Source: Fomitopsis serialis (taxonomy: Eukaryota > Basidiomycota > Agaricomycetes > Polyporales > Fomitopsidaceae). Taken from it: a stretch of 64,000 bases of DNA. Both the position numbers and the translations under genes were made by a program. The DNA lies in assembly GCF_022376445.1 (NCBI RefSeq), contig NW_025954972.1, positions 62,001 through 126,000 on the forward strand, written 5' to 3'. Below are positions 1 through 12,180 of the stretch, in pieces (the stretch's first letter is position 1; every line of letters begins with the position of its first letter). The notes below the pieces were generated by a model that was not told the DNA's origin, made no database searches, and worked only from the letters and a program-made list of their open reading frames with translations.

Positions 1-501
1 GTACTCTCCTTGCTTCCGTACATCGACGAGCACTGTCACCATCGTACTTATGCAGCTGGGCATGACACACTCCTCGTTCTTCAAGCTGGGTCGATAGAAT
101 GTTACATTATCGATAGGGACACGTTTCGGCGGTTCCGGATTTCATTGGTGCAGTACTAGTACGTAGCTTGGCCGATCGGGTGCTCAGGGTTGGAAGGTCA
201 CTGCGAGGTATTGTCCCTATCCACGTCTTATTCTTGATGACAACTGACTTCATCATTTGCAGTGTGTTGCATGGTTATGAGGGCCCTTCCCCCCACCGCT
301 CGGTCTGTGCTAGGGATGGACCTCGCCATCATAGTGAGCGCCGTTAAGCACCTTGAACACGTTGCCAGTACCTGTGTCGAGGACTTCAGGACATTGAGAC
401 AAGTGCGCGGGCTTCTATATGGTCCGCTGTCATCTGATGTCAGATAACAGAGGCGCGCGCACCTGAGCGATGTCCTTGCAGGATCATCCCCGACTTCACA
501 G
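1..501. other. upstream intergenic stretch
   Basis: No coding signal that I can support. Short open frames here are not continued by plausible splice sites. It probably contains the promoter and 5' leader of the NACHT gene starting at 502. Confidence 0.4.
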
Positions 502-3500
502 ATGGACCCCTTCTCCACCGCCGCTGCTGGGCTGGACGTTCTCGGTCTCGTCATCAAGACACTCCAAGAACTCTTCCTCTATGTCAAATCTGTCAAGAAT
601 GCCCCGAGTGCCGTGCAGAAGCTCCAGGAGGAGTTGGTCACCACGCAGGGAACGTTCAAGTTTGCAGAGCACACGTTCACTTCTCTGCAGCGGCAGCGGC
701 TCTCTGAACACGCCTTGGGCGTGCTAACGCGTTTCGTCGCGTCCGATGGTCCCCTGAAGCAGAGCTTGAAGGAGCTGGAGGCTTTGGACACTCGGCTATC
801 CAACGCCTTGAATGCGAAAGGGAGGTTGCGAAGATGGTTCAAGCGTTTGAAGTGGCCCTTGAGTGAGCGGGAGACAGACGATATCAACAAGCTCTTGGCA
901 AAGACTACCACGGAACTCAACACTACATTACAACTGGTCCTAGCGTCCGTATCTCAGACGCCATTCAGCGGGCATGTCTAATGTCTGTTCATCACTAGCG
1001 AGCAGGTTTCGCACATCCATGTTCACACGCAAGAGACGCGACATACTGTCCGTGACATCAGGGAGGAGCAAAGACGAGTGGAGGTGCAGGCTCTGCGGCG
1101 TGGAGAGGGTGAGCCCGTTCTGCGTTCAAGTTGTACGCACATGTTCTCTGATGAAGTTGTGAGTCAGAGCATACATATGAGTCTCTGCTGGCGTGGCTGT
1201 CTCCGATGGACTCAGAGGAGAAATATCGGCGATCGCTCAACCTCCGTGTGAAAGGAAGCGGTCAGTGGGTGTTGAGACATGCGACGTTCAAGTCATGGTA
1301 TAATTCCGTCAGCTCGATTCTATGGATTAACGGCAATCGTGCGTCGGTTGCAAATACGATTCTACTTGACCCCAAGGTACTGACCTCCACTCTGCAGCCG
1401 GAAGTGGGAAGACAATACTCGTGTAGGTCTGCAATTCACGCTCAGTCTCTCTCGACTCATGACATCCGTGCAGCTCGTCAGTCATCAAAGGAATCCTCAA
1501 GTTCGAGGAGCCAGACGAAGCATTGGCCTTCCACTTCTGTGACTTCAGCGATGCTGTGACCACCGATCCTGTCGAGGTATTACGCGCTCTTCTCGCACAG
1601 CTTATCCAATCTGGAGGCGTCGGTCGTCTTTCTAAAATCCCCGAACTCGTGGCACAAATGAAAGAGAGAAAGCTACCTCCTGCCAGTGTCCACGACCTAG
1701 ATTTGCTACTCAAAGCTACTGCGGATGGCCGCAAGATCATCATCGTCCTGGACGCGTTAGATGAATGCCCGAACCCTTCCAAGAAAACATTGCTGGACTG
1801 CTTATCCCGGCTCGTACTCCATGAGACAGCACACATTCGCCTTCTTCTAAGCAGTCGTAAGCACGAGGACATAGCCAACGCCCTTCGCGGGTGTTTGTCC
1901 ATCTGCCTGGAAGACATTCAAGAGTCTCGCCATCATCTTCGCGACATGGAATTATATATCGACGATGCTCTGCGTACGAGAGATCGCTTATCGGACCTAC
2001 CCCTCCATGAAAAGGTGCGAGTAAAGGATAGCCTGTTAAATGGGGCGGATGGAATGTGAGTCCATACGGTACTGCGCTGTTCAACACGACTCTCATATTA
2101 GAAACGGACAGGTTTCGCTGGATCGATTGTCAATTCGACATGCTGTGCCGGCGTGGCTGGACGGTCGGAGGGATTGCGCAGGTACTGTCTTCGCTACCAC
2201 ATGGCTTGGAGTCGACGTACGAGCGGATCTTCAGCGAGGTCGAGCGCAACGGAGAAGACGCCTTGATGGTTGTTAACCGGGCGTTGATGTGGCTCATCAC
2301 AACATTGCGCCCATTGACGGAAAACGAAATCCTCGAGGCGTTGATGATAGAGAAGGGGAGGCCTACGTTGAACCAGAGTCAGCGACTATGGCGGCCAGAC
2401 GACCTCCTCTATCTGTGCAGCAGTCTGGTATACGTCGAACCGACTACGGGATGCATCAAACTGTCGCATTACTCCGTCCGAGTCAGTACTCAGTTTATTC
2501 TGCGTCGACTTCTTGCTGATACTATTTCAGGAATTTATCCTATACAGTTCGCGCGCTCGGAGATTCTTGCACATGCACAACTCGGACCTCTCAGCTGTTC
2601 GGTCAGAGACATCAAAGCTGATGCTCACCTACCTCATGATCAACGACTTCAAGGATGCGCCAATAAATGTTGAGCATCAAGCGACAGCCTCGATAGTAGG
2701 CGGACACACTCTGGAAAAGAAACGGGACCAGGAAAGCATATTGGAAGAGCACCCGTTCGCCCTGTACGCGGCCCCGTGGTGGTCCGACCATCTGAGTAGG
2801 ATAGACAGACTTGACGATGAATTGCTTCGGCTGGCCGTAGCGTTCGTGGCAAAACCATCGTATCGTCGCAAGCCCCATAATTGGCTCAGGCACCATTACA
2901 AGGAGTTGAAGGCACTCTTCTCCTATGGTCTGGACGTCGCCCGTCGCATTACTGATCAGAATGCCGCGCTCTTGAACGAAGACATCACGCTCAACGGCAC
3001 ACCACTGATCAACGCCATATCGCGCTCTGACAAGGACATGGTTGTCCGTCTGCTTGAGGCCGGTGCGGATCCCGACCGTATCTCCAGCTCGCCGTTCGCC
3101 CAAGGAGGAGCGTATCTTCCCACTACTCCCCTGTGGTTCGCCCTTCGAACGGAGGACAGCGATCTCGTCCAGCTGCTATTGAACCACAATGCCACCGTTC
3201 ACTGGATTGGAAGCCCGGAATTCGACGCGGTACTCCTTCGGGAGGTTGCTAACCATGAGGCTGAGGAGAGGAAGCGGAGGTCCATGCAAGGCCTTCCCGT
3301 CCATGTACAGTCCGACTCTACACATCGTGAACACGAATCACACCCGCGGATCGGCGGCAACACAGACTTGACGATTCGCGCGACTCCAGGCGGTGCGGTG
3401 GTGCCCTACGTCGCGCGCCCAGACGCACTGTTCGTGGAAACGATGCGACTCGTGATGGACGCGGCACACGACGAGAATGGCGAAGACGTTCTCGGACTGA

Positions 3501-4744
3501 CCGCTCTCCAGGTTGCGTGCATGCTGCGCAGCACGGACATGGTCGTGTGTCTCCTGCAGCATGGCGCCGACGTCGGTGAACTGTGCGAGCCGTGGCTCGC
3601 CCACTCGGACCTTCAATGGGCTGCATCCCAGTGGTGGTGTCCTGAGCATCTACGTCATGGGGCGCAGAAGCTCAGTGGTATGGGTATCGCGCTCGCGGCC
3701 AACGGAGTTTCCCCATTCGACGGGATCAGTAATTCAACGCCCGAAACCACCTCTGTGGCGAGCGAAGCTAGCTCGGAGGATGAAGAACCTCGCTACATTT
3801 TCAACGACCCCCTATATGCTTCCGCCGTGGCCTTGTCCGACTCGCTGAATATGACGATGAACTGGTACTTACTAGACGAATGCGAATCGGAGCCCTATCC
3901 AGAATCCTTCCGGCTGACCCCTCTGCAAATCGCATGCAAGTTACGCGACGGGCCTATGGCGAGGCGCCTGCTTGCGGAGGGCGCTGGGATTAGGGAAGCC
4001 CGCGAGCCTTGGTTATCCGAAGCCGATGCGGACTGGGTCCGGGAGCAACATTGGTGGAAGACACGCAGCGCCTCGAAGCGCAGCAACAATGACAGTTCTG
4101 CCAACAACGGCGATTACATTCCTCGAGACGAGAGAGACGTCATCGACACGGTTGTGTTGTTGGAGAAGGGCTGGCACTTACCTGCAGAAGTCGTTCGATA
4201 CGTTCTGGATCTAGCGGAATACTGGCTGCGGACGTCCGTCACCCGCTCAGACTGTGTCTTGGTAGAGCGCAGCGCTGCTGAACAGCCTTACCTCACACTG
4301 AAACTACCAACGCAAGCAGCAAGGATTCGGCGACCGCTGCGTAGGGTAGTGTTCGAGATGAGTGTCTATCTCGAAGGTTCGTCGTCTCGCCTCTGGGTAA
4401 CACGCGCGCAGATACTGATGGACGCCGTTTCGTCTGTAGGCGGGGCGCTGGTCGACTGCAAGGGCTCCCACTTTAGAATGTTGTTCAAGGCAGGAGGAGG
4501 CGGATGGCCTTACGCTGTGAATGCGAGTCGGAGGCCTGTCTTCATACGCGGGCTCAAACCTGGCAGCAATGTTCACGTTACAGTTTGGGATCTGCATGAT
4601 GAGTCAGCTAGAATGAAGCGAGTCAGGCGATGGATGCGGGAGTTCTTCCCTGGATCTGAGTTATCACTATTTACGAGGGCACAGAAGAACCATTCGTGGG
4701 GTGTCGACTCCGCGCGTATCACTGTATATACAGCGTGGATGTAG
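502..4744 (+). CDS. NACHT-ankyrin STAND protein (NLR-like)
   Basis: Seven exons read as one frame: 502-948, 1006-1108, 1168-1338, 1398-1422, 1474-2055, 2112-2481, 2531-4744, giving about 1303 residues. The N-terminus (MDPFSTAAAGLDVLGLV) is the helical domain usual in fungal STAND proteins. The NACHT P-loop GNPGSGKT (about residues 239-246) forms only when the 59 nt and 51 nt introns are removed. Walker B is IIIVLDALDECP (about 336), followed by the sensor-like LLLSSRKHED. After the NACHT helical region (GMFRW, LPHGLESTYERI) come degenerate ankyrin repeats: TPLINAISRSDKDMVVRLL (about 721), TPLWFALRTEDSDLVQLLL, TALQVACMLRSTDMVVCLL and TPLQIACKLRDGPMARRLL (about 1026). The last 150 residues look like the beta-rich C-terminal domain of many basidiomycete ankyrin and F-box proteins, ending ARITVYTAWM. 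By family it is a candidate intracellular sensor for heterokaryon incompatibility or innate defence; the ligand is unknown. No frame break was seen. Confidence 0.9.
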
Positions 4745-6463
4745 CCTCACAGCCGATTGTCAAACAATGGGTATAATCTCCAAGTGAAGTAAAACTCAGC
4801 TACCACTTTTAAGTCGAACGCCACTATCGGGATGCGGACGGAGTCGCCCTGTCGACACCGCCATGCCGCTCGGAGCTTAGCAGGAAGAGTGGAATGCAGG
4901 TGAGATGCTATGATATCGCTGCTATTAAAAAAAATGCCGGTGATCATGTATGCGCTAGCTTTCTGACTTTGTCGAGACCTCACCAATGACTCTTACCCCG
5001 ACTGTCCACCATGCCGTATCACAACGGGCTCGGCATCATGCCTTGAGGGTCAACTTATTTGAAGGTTATAAGCACGGTATGTGACGTAGATACTAGCGCA
5101 GCAATCAGCTCAAGTACCTCAGACAGGGGAACGGCTTTGCTTATATCGATGGGACTCGGAGGTGTGACCGCACACACTCACCAACGCAGACGTTCCAGGG
5201 AACGCGTCGCTGTCGGGACTCGATACGACCACCACTGACGGCCGCTCATTTTCGCACCAAGAACTCGGAGGCGATCATGACTGCGCATACATTGCTGACT
5301 CCATGAGCGCGGACGGACGAGGATAGGATGGACATCAGACGCTGCATCGAATCTTCAGCAAAGCAATCGCTACTGACCGCAGTAGTTGTCCACATCCGGT
5401 CCCTCGGCCAGCGTGGTTACCGACTTCAACGCCGGCGCCGCTTGGCTCGCCTTGAGATGTGCAGGTCCACCCGGACTGGTCGATACGTACTTAAGTTACA
5501 GCCAGAGACTAAGTCTTCCGCGGCCCGGACCGCGGGTCCAGCACTGTCAAGGTCCAGCGGAATAGCGCGTATATGTTTCCAATGCATCCGGCGACTCGAG
5601 TCAGAGATGCAAAGCGTGAGTCGGGTATACGTGGCGTTTGAGTACTTGAGTACTTGAGTAAGTTCTTTGAGCAGAGACTGACACGCACTCTTATTAGCAC
5701 AGTGATGAAGTTGCCGAATCGGGGTGGAAGCGGTCCGAACCTGACGCGATCGCGTGACCGCGTTATGGCGCTCTCAGGCTCATCCGTGAGCGCCGGCGGC
5801 CAGCGAGCGACGAGCGTCATGACACTCTGTCTGACCTCGACCTGTATAGTAGCTGTACTATGCTCAGTCTCACCGAGACATGACAAAGACGATACATACG
5901 TCTTCAAGCACGTACCCGTTGCATGTGGTATTTGCATGCATGCTGTCACTTCTCGCTCAGTAGCTGACAGCACTGGTTCGATCGCGTCCACACTTCGAGT
6001 CCTTACTTTCCCAATTTCTCATCATTGGGAATACAAGCAAAACACCTGTCAACCGTGTCCAGTCCTCAACCGCAGCCATGTCGTGATGGTTCAAGTTGCA
6101 TCAATACAAGGTTTTGCTTGATCAAGCCTATAAGCAGGCTGTCGCGAGCACAATGCTGCCCCATCCTCTTCCGCACGCCCACACCGTACGTCCATTTTGT
6201 CCAGCCTTCGATTTCGAGCGAGCATCTCTTTCGCTTACACTGACTGAGAAAGCATAGGCACTATCGCTCCCTGCGTTATCGAATTGTCGCGGGAAGCTGC
6301 TCTTGTCGGTTCGTCAAAGGCAGCCGCTACGTTCGTCGATCCGTCGCTCAGCCGCAGAGCAACACTGGCCGGTCTTTTGTCCAGCTTTCTCCCACGGGCA
6401 CGCTCATTCACTTGCGCACCCACACGATTGACAAAGGCGACTCTCCAGCCTGAACGGGCGAAG
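4745..6463. other. intergenic, no gene seen
   Basis: About 1.7 kb without a supportable gene. The longest open frames on either strand lack recognisable motifs and spliceable continuation. A short tandem of the 10-mer gagtacttga lies near 5639-5660. The 3' end presumably holds the promoter of the F-box gene at 6464. Confidence 0.4.
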
Positions 6464-8056
6464 ATGACAGAGACAACGCTGCTACCATGGCTCCATTCCG
6501 TGCTAGCGCCTATGCCGTCGTCTCAGTCCTTGGGGCCAGTGCCATCGTTCCGGCCCCTGCCGTGCTCTCTTTCTGATCGCACCCCCCTCGAAGTCTTCCC
6601 CATCATCATTGATTGCTACAGCTTCAAAGACGCGAAACAGTTGCTCACCGCGGCATTGGTCAGCAGGGTATGGTATCCCCGTGCCATGTCCAAACTGTAC
6701 TCCACCGTCGAGATCGGATCGCGCAGACGCTATGACCTGCTGGTGGCCCAAATACGCGCATCGTCCGGCCTAAAGGGACGGCTCAAAGGCACACACACTG
6801 ATGGTCAGCTCAAACTGCTCGATATTCTACAGGGATATCCCGCTTCTTCATTTCGTGCTTCTGCTTGGCACTGGTGCGTTCCCTGCGCTGCGTGTGCTCA
6901 CGATTATCGGCCAGGTGCATACCGTGATGCCCCCCCCCCCCCCCAACTTCTATCCTGCTCTCCGTCAATTCAGGTTCCTCACGTCCCTGCGATTATTTTC
7001 TGCTTCGATGTACAACATTACCCAGCTGCAACGGATTATCCGCGCATTCCCACACCTAGAACAGCTGGCGTTACTCGACGTGCCAGTATCAGTCTCGTCC
7101 TCATTACCTCCCAAGAGAACCCCCGTTCAAATCGAGACAGACGTCCGGCTCAAACAACTCGCTGTTGGCCTATATGATAGTCCACCTGACCTCCAATGCT
7201 TAACCTCCATTGTCGACTGGCTTGTATCTTCAGCGATCTGTACCTCTCTTGGTAGTATGGAGATCCGGGTCCTCCGGTCAGATGCCAACGAGGGCACCCA
7301 ACTTCAAGCTCAAATAGATCAGCAGGTCAATCGGCTCCTCAAAACATGTGGATCGTCTCTCACTGTCTTTCACGCAGATGGTAATGCGCGATATCAACCT
7401 CTCCTCAGTTATCTGTAGAGCCTGACGTTCATGGTTTTGCAGGTCGCCTGTATCATTACAACTCCAAGCACAACACGGCCTTGCGTCACCTCATACAAAC
7501 GGCAGCCATCGAGTGTATCGATATGATACCATCGACAGAGGCCGCGGGAATTTGGCTGGCAGCGGCAAACAAGATCTATGCCGTTCTGTCCACGGTCCGA
7601 AGCTGCCAGCTCGAGCACATCGTAGTCTGTTTCGACATCGGTGTTGATGGTCCATCTGGTGCCAGTTGGCAGGCGAAGGAGGCAATCGAATCCTGCCAGA
7701 AGCTCGACTTGCGCGCTCTACACGATGTCATGGTCCGGCCGTGCTTCGACATGTTGAAGAATGTCGATATCGAGGCCTACATTGACGGTTGTCACAACGG
7801 CCAGGATGGGTGGCTGGCAGAGGAACTCCCCTGGACGCTCGTTCCCGTCATTCGACAGTTGTTCAGGCCGTGGTGGGACCGCCGTATCGTCAAGTTCTCT
7901 TACCGGTGGAAAGTTGTTGACTTGAGGTCCGACTATTACTCTAAAGATATGTTCACCCCATCTATTTCACTGGGAGGTGCGAGCACATATGTTGCTGCCG
8001 AATCCAGTAGCACTTACATTGTGGCCATGTGCAGAATCTTCCCGGGCCGCAAATGA
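6464..8056 (+). CDS. F-box protein with degenerate leucine-rich repeats, one frame break
   Basis: The F-box-like segment TPLEVFPIIIDCYSFKDAK...LVSRVWYPRAM is near residue 40, followed by LRR-like strands (FPALRVLTIIG, FLTSLRLFSASMYNITQL). The signature VDWLVSSAICTSL is shared with the F-box genes at 47.8, 52.1 and 55.6 kb. F-box proteins usually act as substrate receptors of SCF ubiquitin ligases. The reading frame changes by +1 near 6830, between LKLLDIL and DIPLLHFVLLLG, with no plausible intron, so the gene carries a frameshift or a sequence error. A 62 nt intron (7381-7442) joins HADG to RLYHYNSKHN. A run of 15 C near 6930 encodes prolines and may be length-variable. Start ATG 6464 is chosen because it precedes the F-box directly; the frame is open further upstream. 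Confidence 0.7.
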
Positions 8057-9243
8057 CCTTTAATGGTAAAGACGTGGCAGGCGCGCCATGATATTCGACG
8101 CCATCTAGCGACTCGTTACAAGCGTGCATTCGAGTCGATCACACGCACTCCACGTCCACGTTCACCGAAACCGGTGCGTTGCTCCGCGCCCATTGTTGAA
8201 AGTCTTCCCGTCCGCGTCCCGTTTGTCTCGCTTGTATGTTGTGTTCTGCAGGGTTAGTATCGAGATGGTCTTTGTCGAGATCTCGCTCCACGGACCCTTT
8301 ATTCAATCCGAACCCCTCTCCTGGATGCCTTACTCGTCAACGTCGTCGTATCGCCCATCGCCCATTAAAATGCTGGCCGTATGTACCAGTACATCGTATC
8401 AGGTCTCGTTGATTGTATCTTGGTTGTGTATCGTTCCGAGTTACTGTGAACAATGCACGGATTCAATGCTCCTGACAATTCGTGCAAGAGGCACAACCCA
8501 GACACGCACCGCTTCGGACTACAAATTCAGAGTGAAACAATCGTCTGACAACGAGTTTAGAGATCCACAGCGGTCGGCGCATAACTTGGTGTACAAGCAT
8601 TAGTACCTGCGGGTTAGGTTCATGTGCGTTGAACGCGCACGATGTTTGGCGAGACAGGCGAGAACACATAGATGTCCGCGCTGGCAGAGCGCGGTCGTCT
8701 GCAGACGTGCTATTCACCATCATGTCGAGTACCATCCTGTCGCGAACGAACGCAGCGTGAAGCACGCAGATCCTCCTGCTTACCGGTACGCTCGTGTTCG
8801 CACACGTGAGCTGTGCTCGACTCGGAGACCGAGCGCCATCGCGTCTTCCACTACCGTGCCAACCGGCATGCGTAGACATGTTCATGAGTATTACTTCATG
8901 GACGTCTGAAGGCGAGGAGCAGGTTGGCTGCGGGCTACGGGGTTCCGACGTCAACGTTATTATTAGCAAGAGAAGGACAGTCTTACTACTCGGCGCACTG
9001 TATACGGGAATTCGACCTTGCAATTGTGACCTACCGTCGGGGCACGGAAAGCTATTTCGGGGGTTGACTCACAGTCCGCGCGGATTGTCGTGTATAATGG
9101 GTGGATGAAACCTCGATTAGATGTCCGTCTGGAAGCTAAACTCCTCCCGGCGAAGGGAAGATGATCGAGCTCAGCCACTGGATCGTGATCGTATTGCAAG
9201 AACATTGACAGTACACACTTTTGTTCCGGCACTGTCTTCCGTC
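8057..9243. other. intergenic, no gene seen
   Basis: A 186-codon open frame on the minus strand (8463-9023) has no motif, no splice logic and composition no different from its surroundings, so I leave it out. I see no other structure before the tRNA gene. Confidence 0.4.
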
Positions 9244-9325
9244 GCCGGAATAGCTCAGCTGGGAGAGCAGCAGACTGAAGGTTATTGGATTCTGAAGGTC
9301 GGGCGTTCGATCCGCCCTTCTGGCA
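9244..9325 (+). tRNA. tRNA-Phe (GAA) with short intron
   Basis: The acceptor strands GCCGGAA and TTCTGGC pair over seven positions (one G-U). The D arm is GCTC-AGCTGGGA-GAGC, the anticodon loop starts CTGAAG with anticodon GAA, and the T arm is GGGCG-TTCGATC-CGCCC with discriminator A. A short insertion of about 9-11 nt directly after CTGAAG sits at the canonical tRNA intron site, one base 3' of the anticodon. The outermost anticodon-stem pair is a mismatch. Confidence 0.9.
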
Positions 9326-9332
9326 TGTAATG

Positions 9333-9341
9333 TTTTTTTTT
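9333..9341 (+). terminator. RNA polymerase III terminator
   Basis: A run of nine T eight bases after the tRNA-Phe 3' end, as expected for Pol III termination. Confidence 0.8.
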
Positions 9342-9772
9342 CCGGGACCTGCAAGCGGCTACGAATCTCATGAGCAAAATACGGAGCATAAAATCAAATG
9401 TCGAACCATATATTCCGATTGAACGGTCAATGTGAATCTGTACGCCAACTGTTCGTAATGCAATAGACATGCGCCCAAAAAATGAGGCCGCGTACGGGCC
9501 GCGCGACCTGCAAACATGATCCTGTCATTGCCGGCTAATCAGTACAGCCAGAAACTTCAGGGCGAAAATGGGCACTCACCGTCGACGCTGCTGTTCCAAA
9601 CTGGTCGTACCCTTGCGTGTACACAACATGATCATATGGCTGAGATGTTTCGCGAGGCCAATGTTGCTTGTTCGATGTAGCACTGAACCCTTCCTCGTAC
9701 TATCGATGTTTGATCGTCAAGCGCGGCTCGTACTCGTCCAGGGCCGCAAAATCGGCCTCCAACGAAACAAAA

Positions 9773-9864
9773 TGACCGACGCAGGGGTCGAACCTGCAGT
9801 CTAGCGGTCTACGGATAATCATCGAATCACATTCAAATTTTTGATCGTGAGAGTTGAGCTAACC
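9773..9864 (-). pseudogene. tRNA-like remnant (tRNA-Tyr-like)
   Basis: On the minus strand a complete T arm (GCAGG-TTCGACC-CCTGC), a 3' acceptor strand GTCGGTC plus A, and a T-run just downstream form a good tRNA 3' half. A GTA triplet sits where a tyrosine anticodon would be, and GGTTAGCTCAACT further upstream resembles a Tyr D arm. The two halves are separated by about 40 nt that form no anticodon stem, and no 5' acceptor strand pairs with GTCGGTC. I read it as a broken or rearranged tRNA gene. Confidence 0.4.
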
Positions 9865-10117
9865 TGAACATCCAGCGCCGAGCAACCTTTGGGCGAAGCG
9901 CCCGAGTCACTCCCTGTAATAATCATATTGTGCCATGGTAGAGCCCAAACGGATTAAATTCATGTCGCAATGATTGGTCTGCAGTATGAGGCTCAACAAT
10001 TTGCTTCAGGGTCATGCAAGGCCCCACAGAACCTTGCACCTCACGCAGAAATCGGCCAAAAAAGCTAACCTCAGCCTGAGAACCTCGATCACTTTAAACA
10101 GCGAAAAATACAGTCAT

Positions 10118-11720
10118 AAAATCTGGTGTCTCACTCGCTGGTTTGTGCTATCATACAGAATTCTACCTTTGTTTGCTGAGAGCGCGAGTCTTGCAGCTGT
10201 GAAGCTCCGGGCCCCGAGGGCGCCCGGAGTGAATCCCGGCCACGGCACGCGGAGATGTTGGACGCTGGAGATCGCAGTGCGATCTGCCGGGGCACTTCGT
10301 CACCCAGACTGAGTGGGTGCTATTCCCGGCACAGAGTGAAGATAAAGGATCCCCGTAGGCCCGCAGACGAAAGCAGCCAGCCCCCTTCATACGCGACTCT
10401 ATCCCTGAACTCGAGTCCGACTCAGAGTTGATTTTAATCGTCGTGCGTGACAATAAATGTCTGAACCACTGTGCATAGACTGCATCAGCGGTAAGATACC
10501 GATCGTCGACTAGTGCGAGGGCTCACGTCATTGATCTTCATCCGGGCTCATTCCAGGTGTCCGCCACGAGGGTGTCCCCGAAGGTGACGATCCATATTTG
10601 CTCGCAAGGGTAGATACCGAGGTCCTGAATGATCACCCAGGAAAAATCGAGCAGATCGGTGGAGTTGAATCCTATGTCGCTACGCCCACCGGCGAGTACG
10701 CGAAAGAGAAGGTCGTCCTCTTCCTCCCAGATGTCTTCGGTCTCGCGCTCATCAACAACAGAGTACGTCATGTTCTCTCTTGTTCCGTAACCTTCCATTC
10801 AACAGCAACGTATCTACGAACCCAGCTCCTCGTTGATGACATTGCGCGAAATGGCTTTTGGTGCGTCATGCCGGATTACTTCGAAGGAGATTCGATTCCG
10901 GAGGACGCTATGAACCCCGAAAACCGCGACAAGTTCGACCGCGTCGGTTGGTTCTCGCGCCACGGCGACAATGCCTGGAAGCCAATCGTCGATAAGGTCG
11001 TCGCTGCTCTGAAGGAACAAGGTGTTACGCGCTTCGGGACGACTGGCTACTGCTACGGTGCTCCCGCGGCGTTCTACCTCGCGTGGAGCAACACGAGCCA
11101 TGTCACAGTCGTGTCGCACCCGAGTCGGCTTCAAGTACCTGGCGATCTCGAGGTAAGTGGCGAGCAAAGGTCATACGAGTCATTTCCTCACTTTGCGATA
11201 TCCTGCAGAAATACCGTGCAGAGTCGAAGGCCCCTCTGCTAATCAACGGTTGCGAGGTAGACTCTCAATTCCCGCCCGAGTCTCAAAAGATCGCAGATGA
11301 AGTCTTTGGCGATGGAAAGTTTGTGCCGGGCTACGAACGGACATACTGGGATGGATGCACCCATGGCTTCGCCGTTCGTGGTGACATGGTGTGCATTATG
11401 CTTCATTTGAATGGGTCGACAGGATTGACAGTGGCATCGTACAGAGTAACCCGAAGGTGAAGGCGGGAAAAGAAGGATCCTTTGAGGCGACGATCAAATT
11501 TTACAAGAAACATCTCTGAGTCTGGCGCATTGCAGAAACGGTCTCGGTGCGACGGGGACTCCGAGTCTGAGTCGTCGCTCGCGGACGTGGACGATCAGCG
11601 TGATTGAATGTCATGATACAAATGTATTGTATGTATAGCACGACAATATCTAGGCCGGCAAGCCGCATCGTATTTTGATGCTTCGAACCTACACGACTTG
11701 GTTTCAAGATTTGGTGTGTA
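10118..11720 (+). repeat. tandem duplication unit, copy 1
   Basis: This block recurs at about 11910-13430 with clear nucleotide similarity from the promoter (shared GTGTCTCACTCGCTGGTTTG and CCACGGCACG), through the dienelactone hydrolase gene, to the 3' flank (ACGGTCTCGGTGCG). Boundaries are approximate. Confidence 0.75.
10457..11519 (+). CDS. dienelactone hydrolase family protein, copy 1
   Basis: Five exons: 10457-10490, 10557-10762, 10826-11152, 11209-11388, 11445-11519; 273 residues, the usual length for the family. It is an alpha/beta hydrolase of the DLH type, which hydrolyse dienelactones and similar esters in aromatic catabolism; the real substrate cannot be read from sequence. The catalytic triad is visible: nucleophile Cys in GYCYGAP, Asp in the stretch CEVDSQFPPE, and His in CTHGFAVRG. 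The start (MSEPLCIDCISG) is a 34 nt first exon conserved in copy 2. Probably cytosolic; no signal peptide seen. All exon phases fit with no frame break. Confidence 0.9.
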
Positions 11721-12180
11721 AGATGGTCGGATGACTGCCCATGAGCGCTTTACGAGTAAGTTCTTCAGCCACTGTGGCGTTGGGTAGTGTGAGATCTGGA
11801 TCTTGCGGCGCTGACCTGAGCGTCTGTCTCGTCCTTGGCAACCTCCCTCAACAAGTCCCTCAACATATCATACGCTAGTCCTTTGCTGGTAGCCAACGCA
11901 AAGCCAACGCCATGTAAATTCGGTGTCTCACTCGCTGGTTTGTTTGCTGAGAGCGCGGGTTCTGAAGCTCTCCTGAGGAGCGAGTCCCGGCGGCCACGGC
12001 ACGTGAAGATGTCGGGACTGCCGAGGCACTTCATCACTCAGATTGAGTGGGTGCTATTTCCGGCACACTGAATAAAGGACCCCAGCAGGCCCACAGACGA
12101 AAGCAGTCCGCCCCCTACAGACGCGACTCGATCCCTGCACTCGATCCCGAGTTGACTGTAGTCGTCCTGCGTGACAACTA
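11721..12180. other. spacer and duplicated promoter of DLH copy 2
   Basis: From about 11910 this matches the upstream region of DLH copy 1, with a deletion relative to it near 11943. No separate gene is seen. Confidence 0.5.

Noticed and set aside
5637..5660. short direct repeats that could suggest a CRISPR-like array
   Set aside because: Only about two and a half copies of a 10-mer without spacers; a simple tandem repeat in a eukaryotic genome.
5509..5991. 160-codon open frame on the minus strand
   Set aside because: No motif, no splice sites, no coding-like continuation; typical chance frame.
8463..9023. 186-codon open frame on the minus strand
   Set aside because: No recognisable domain and no neighbouring exons; not reported as a gene.
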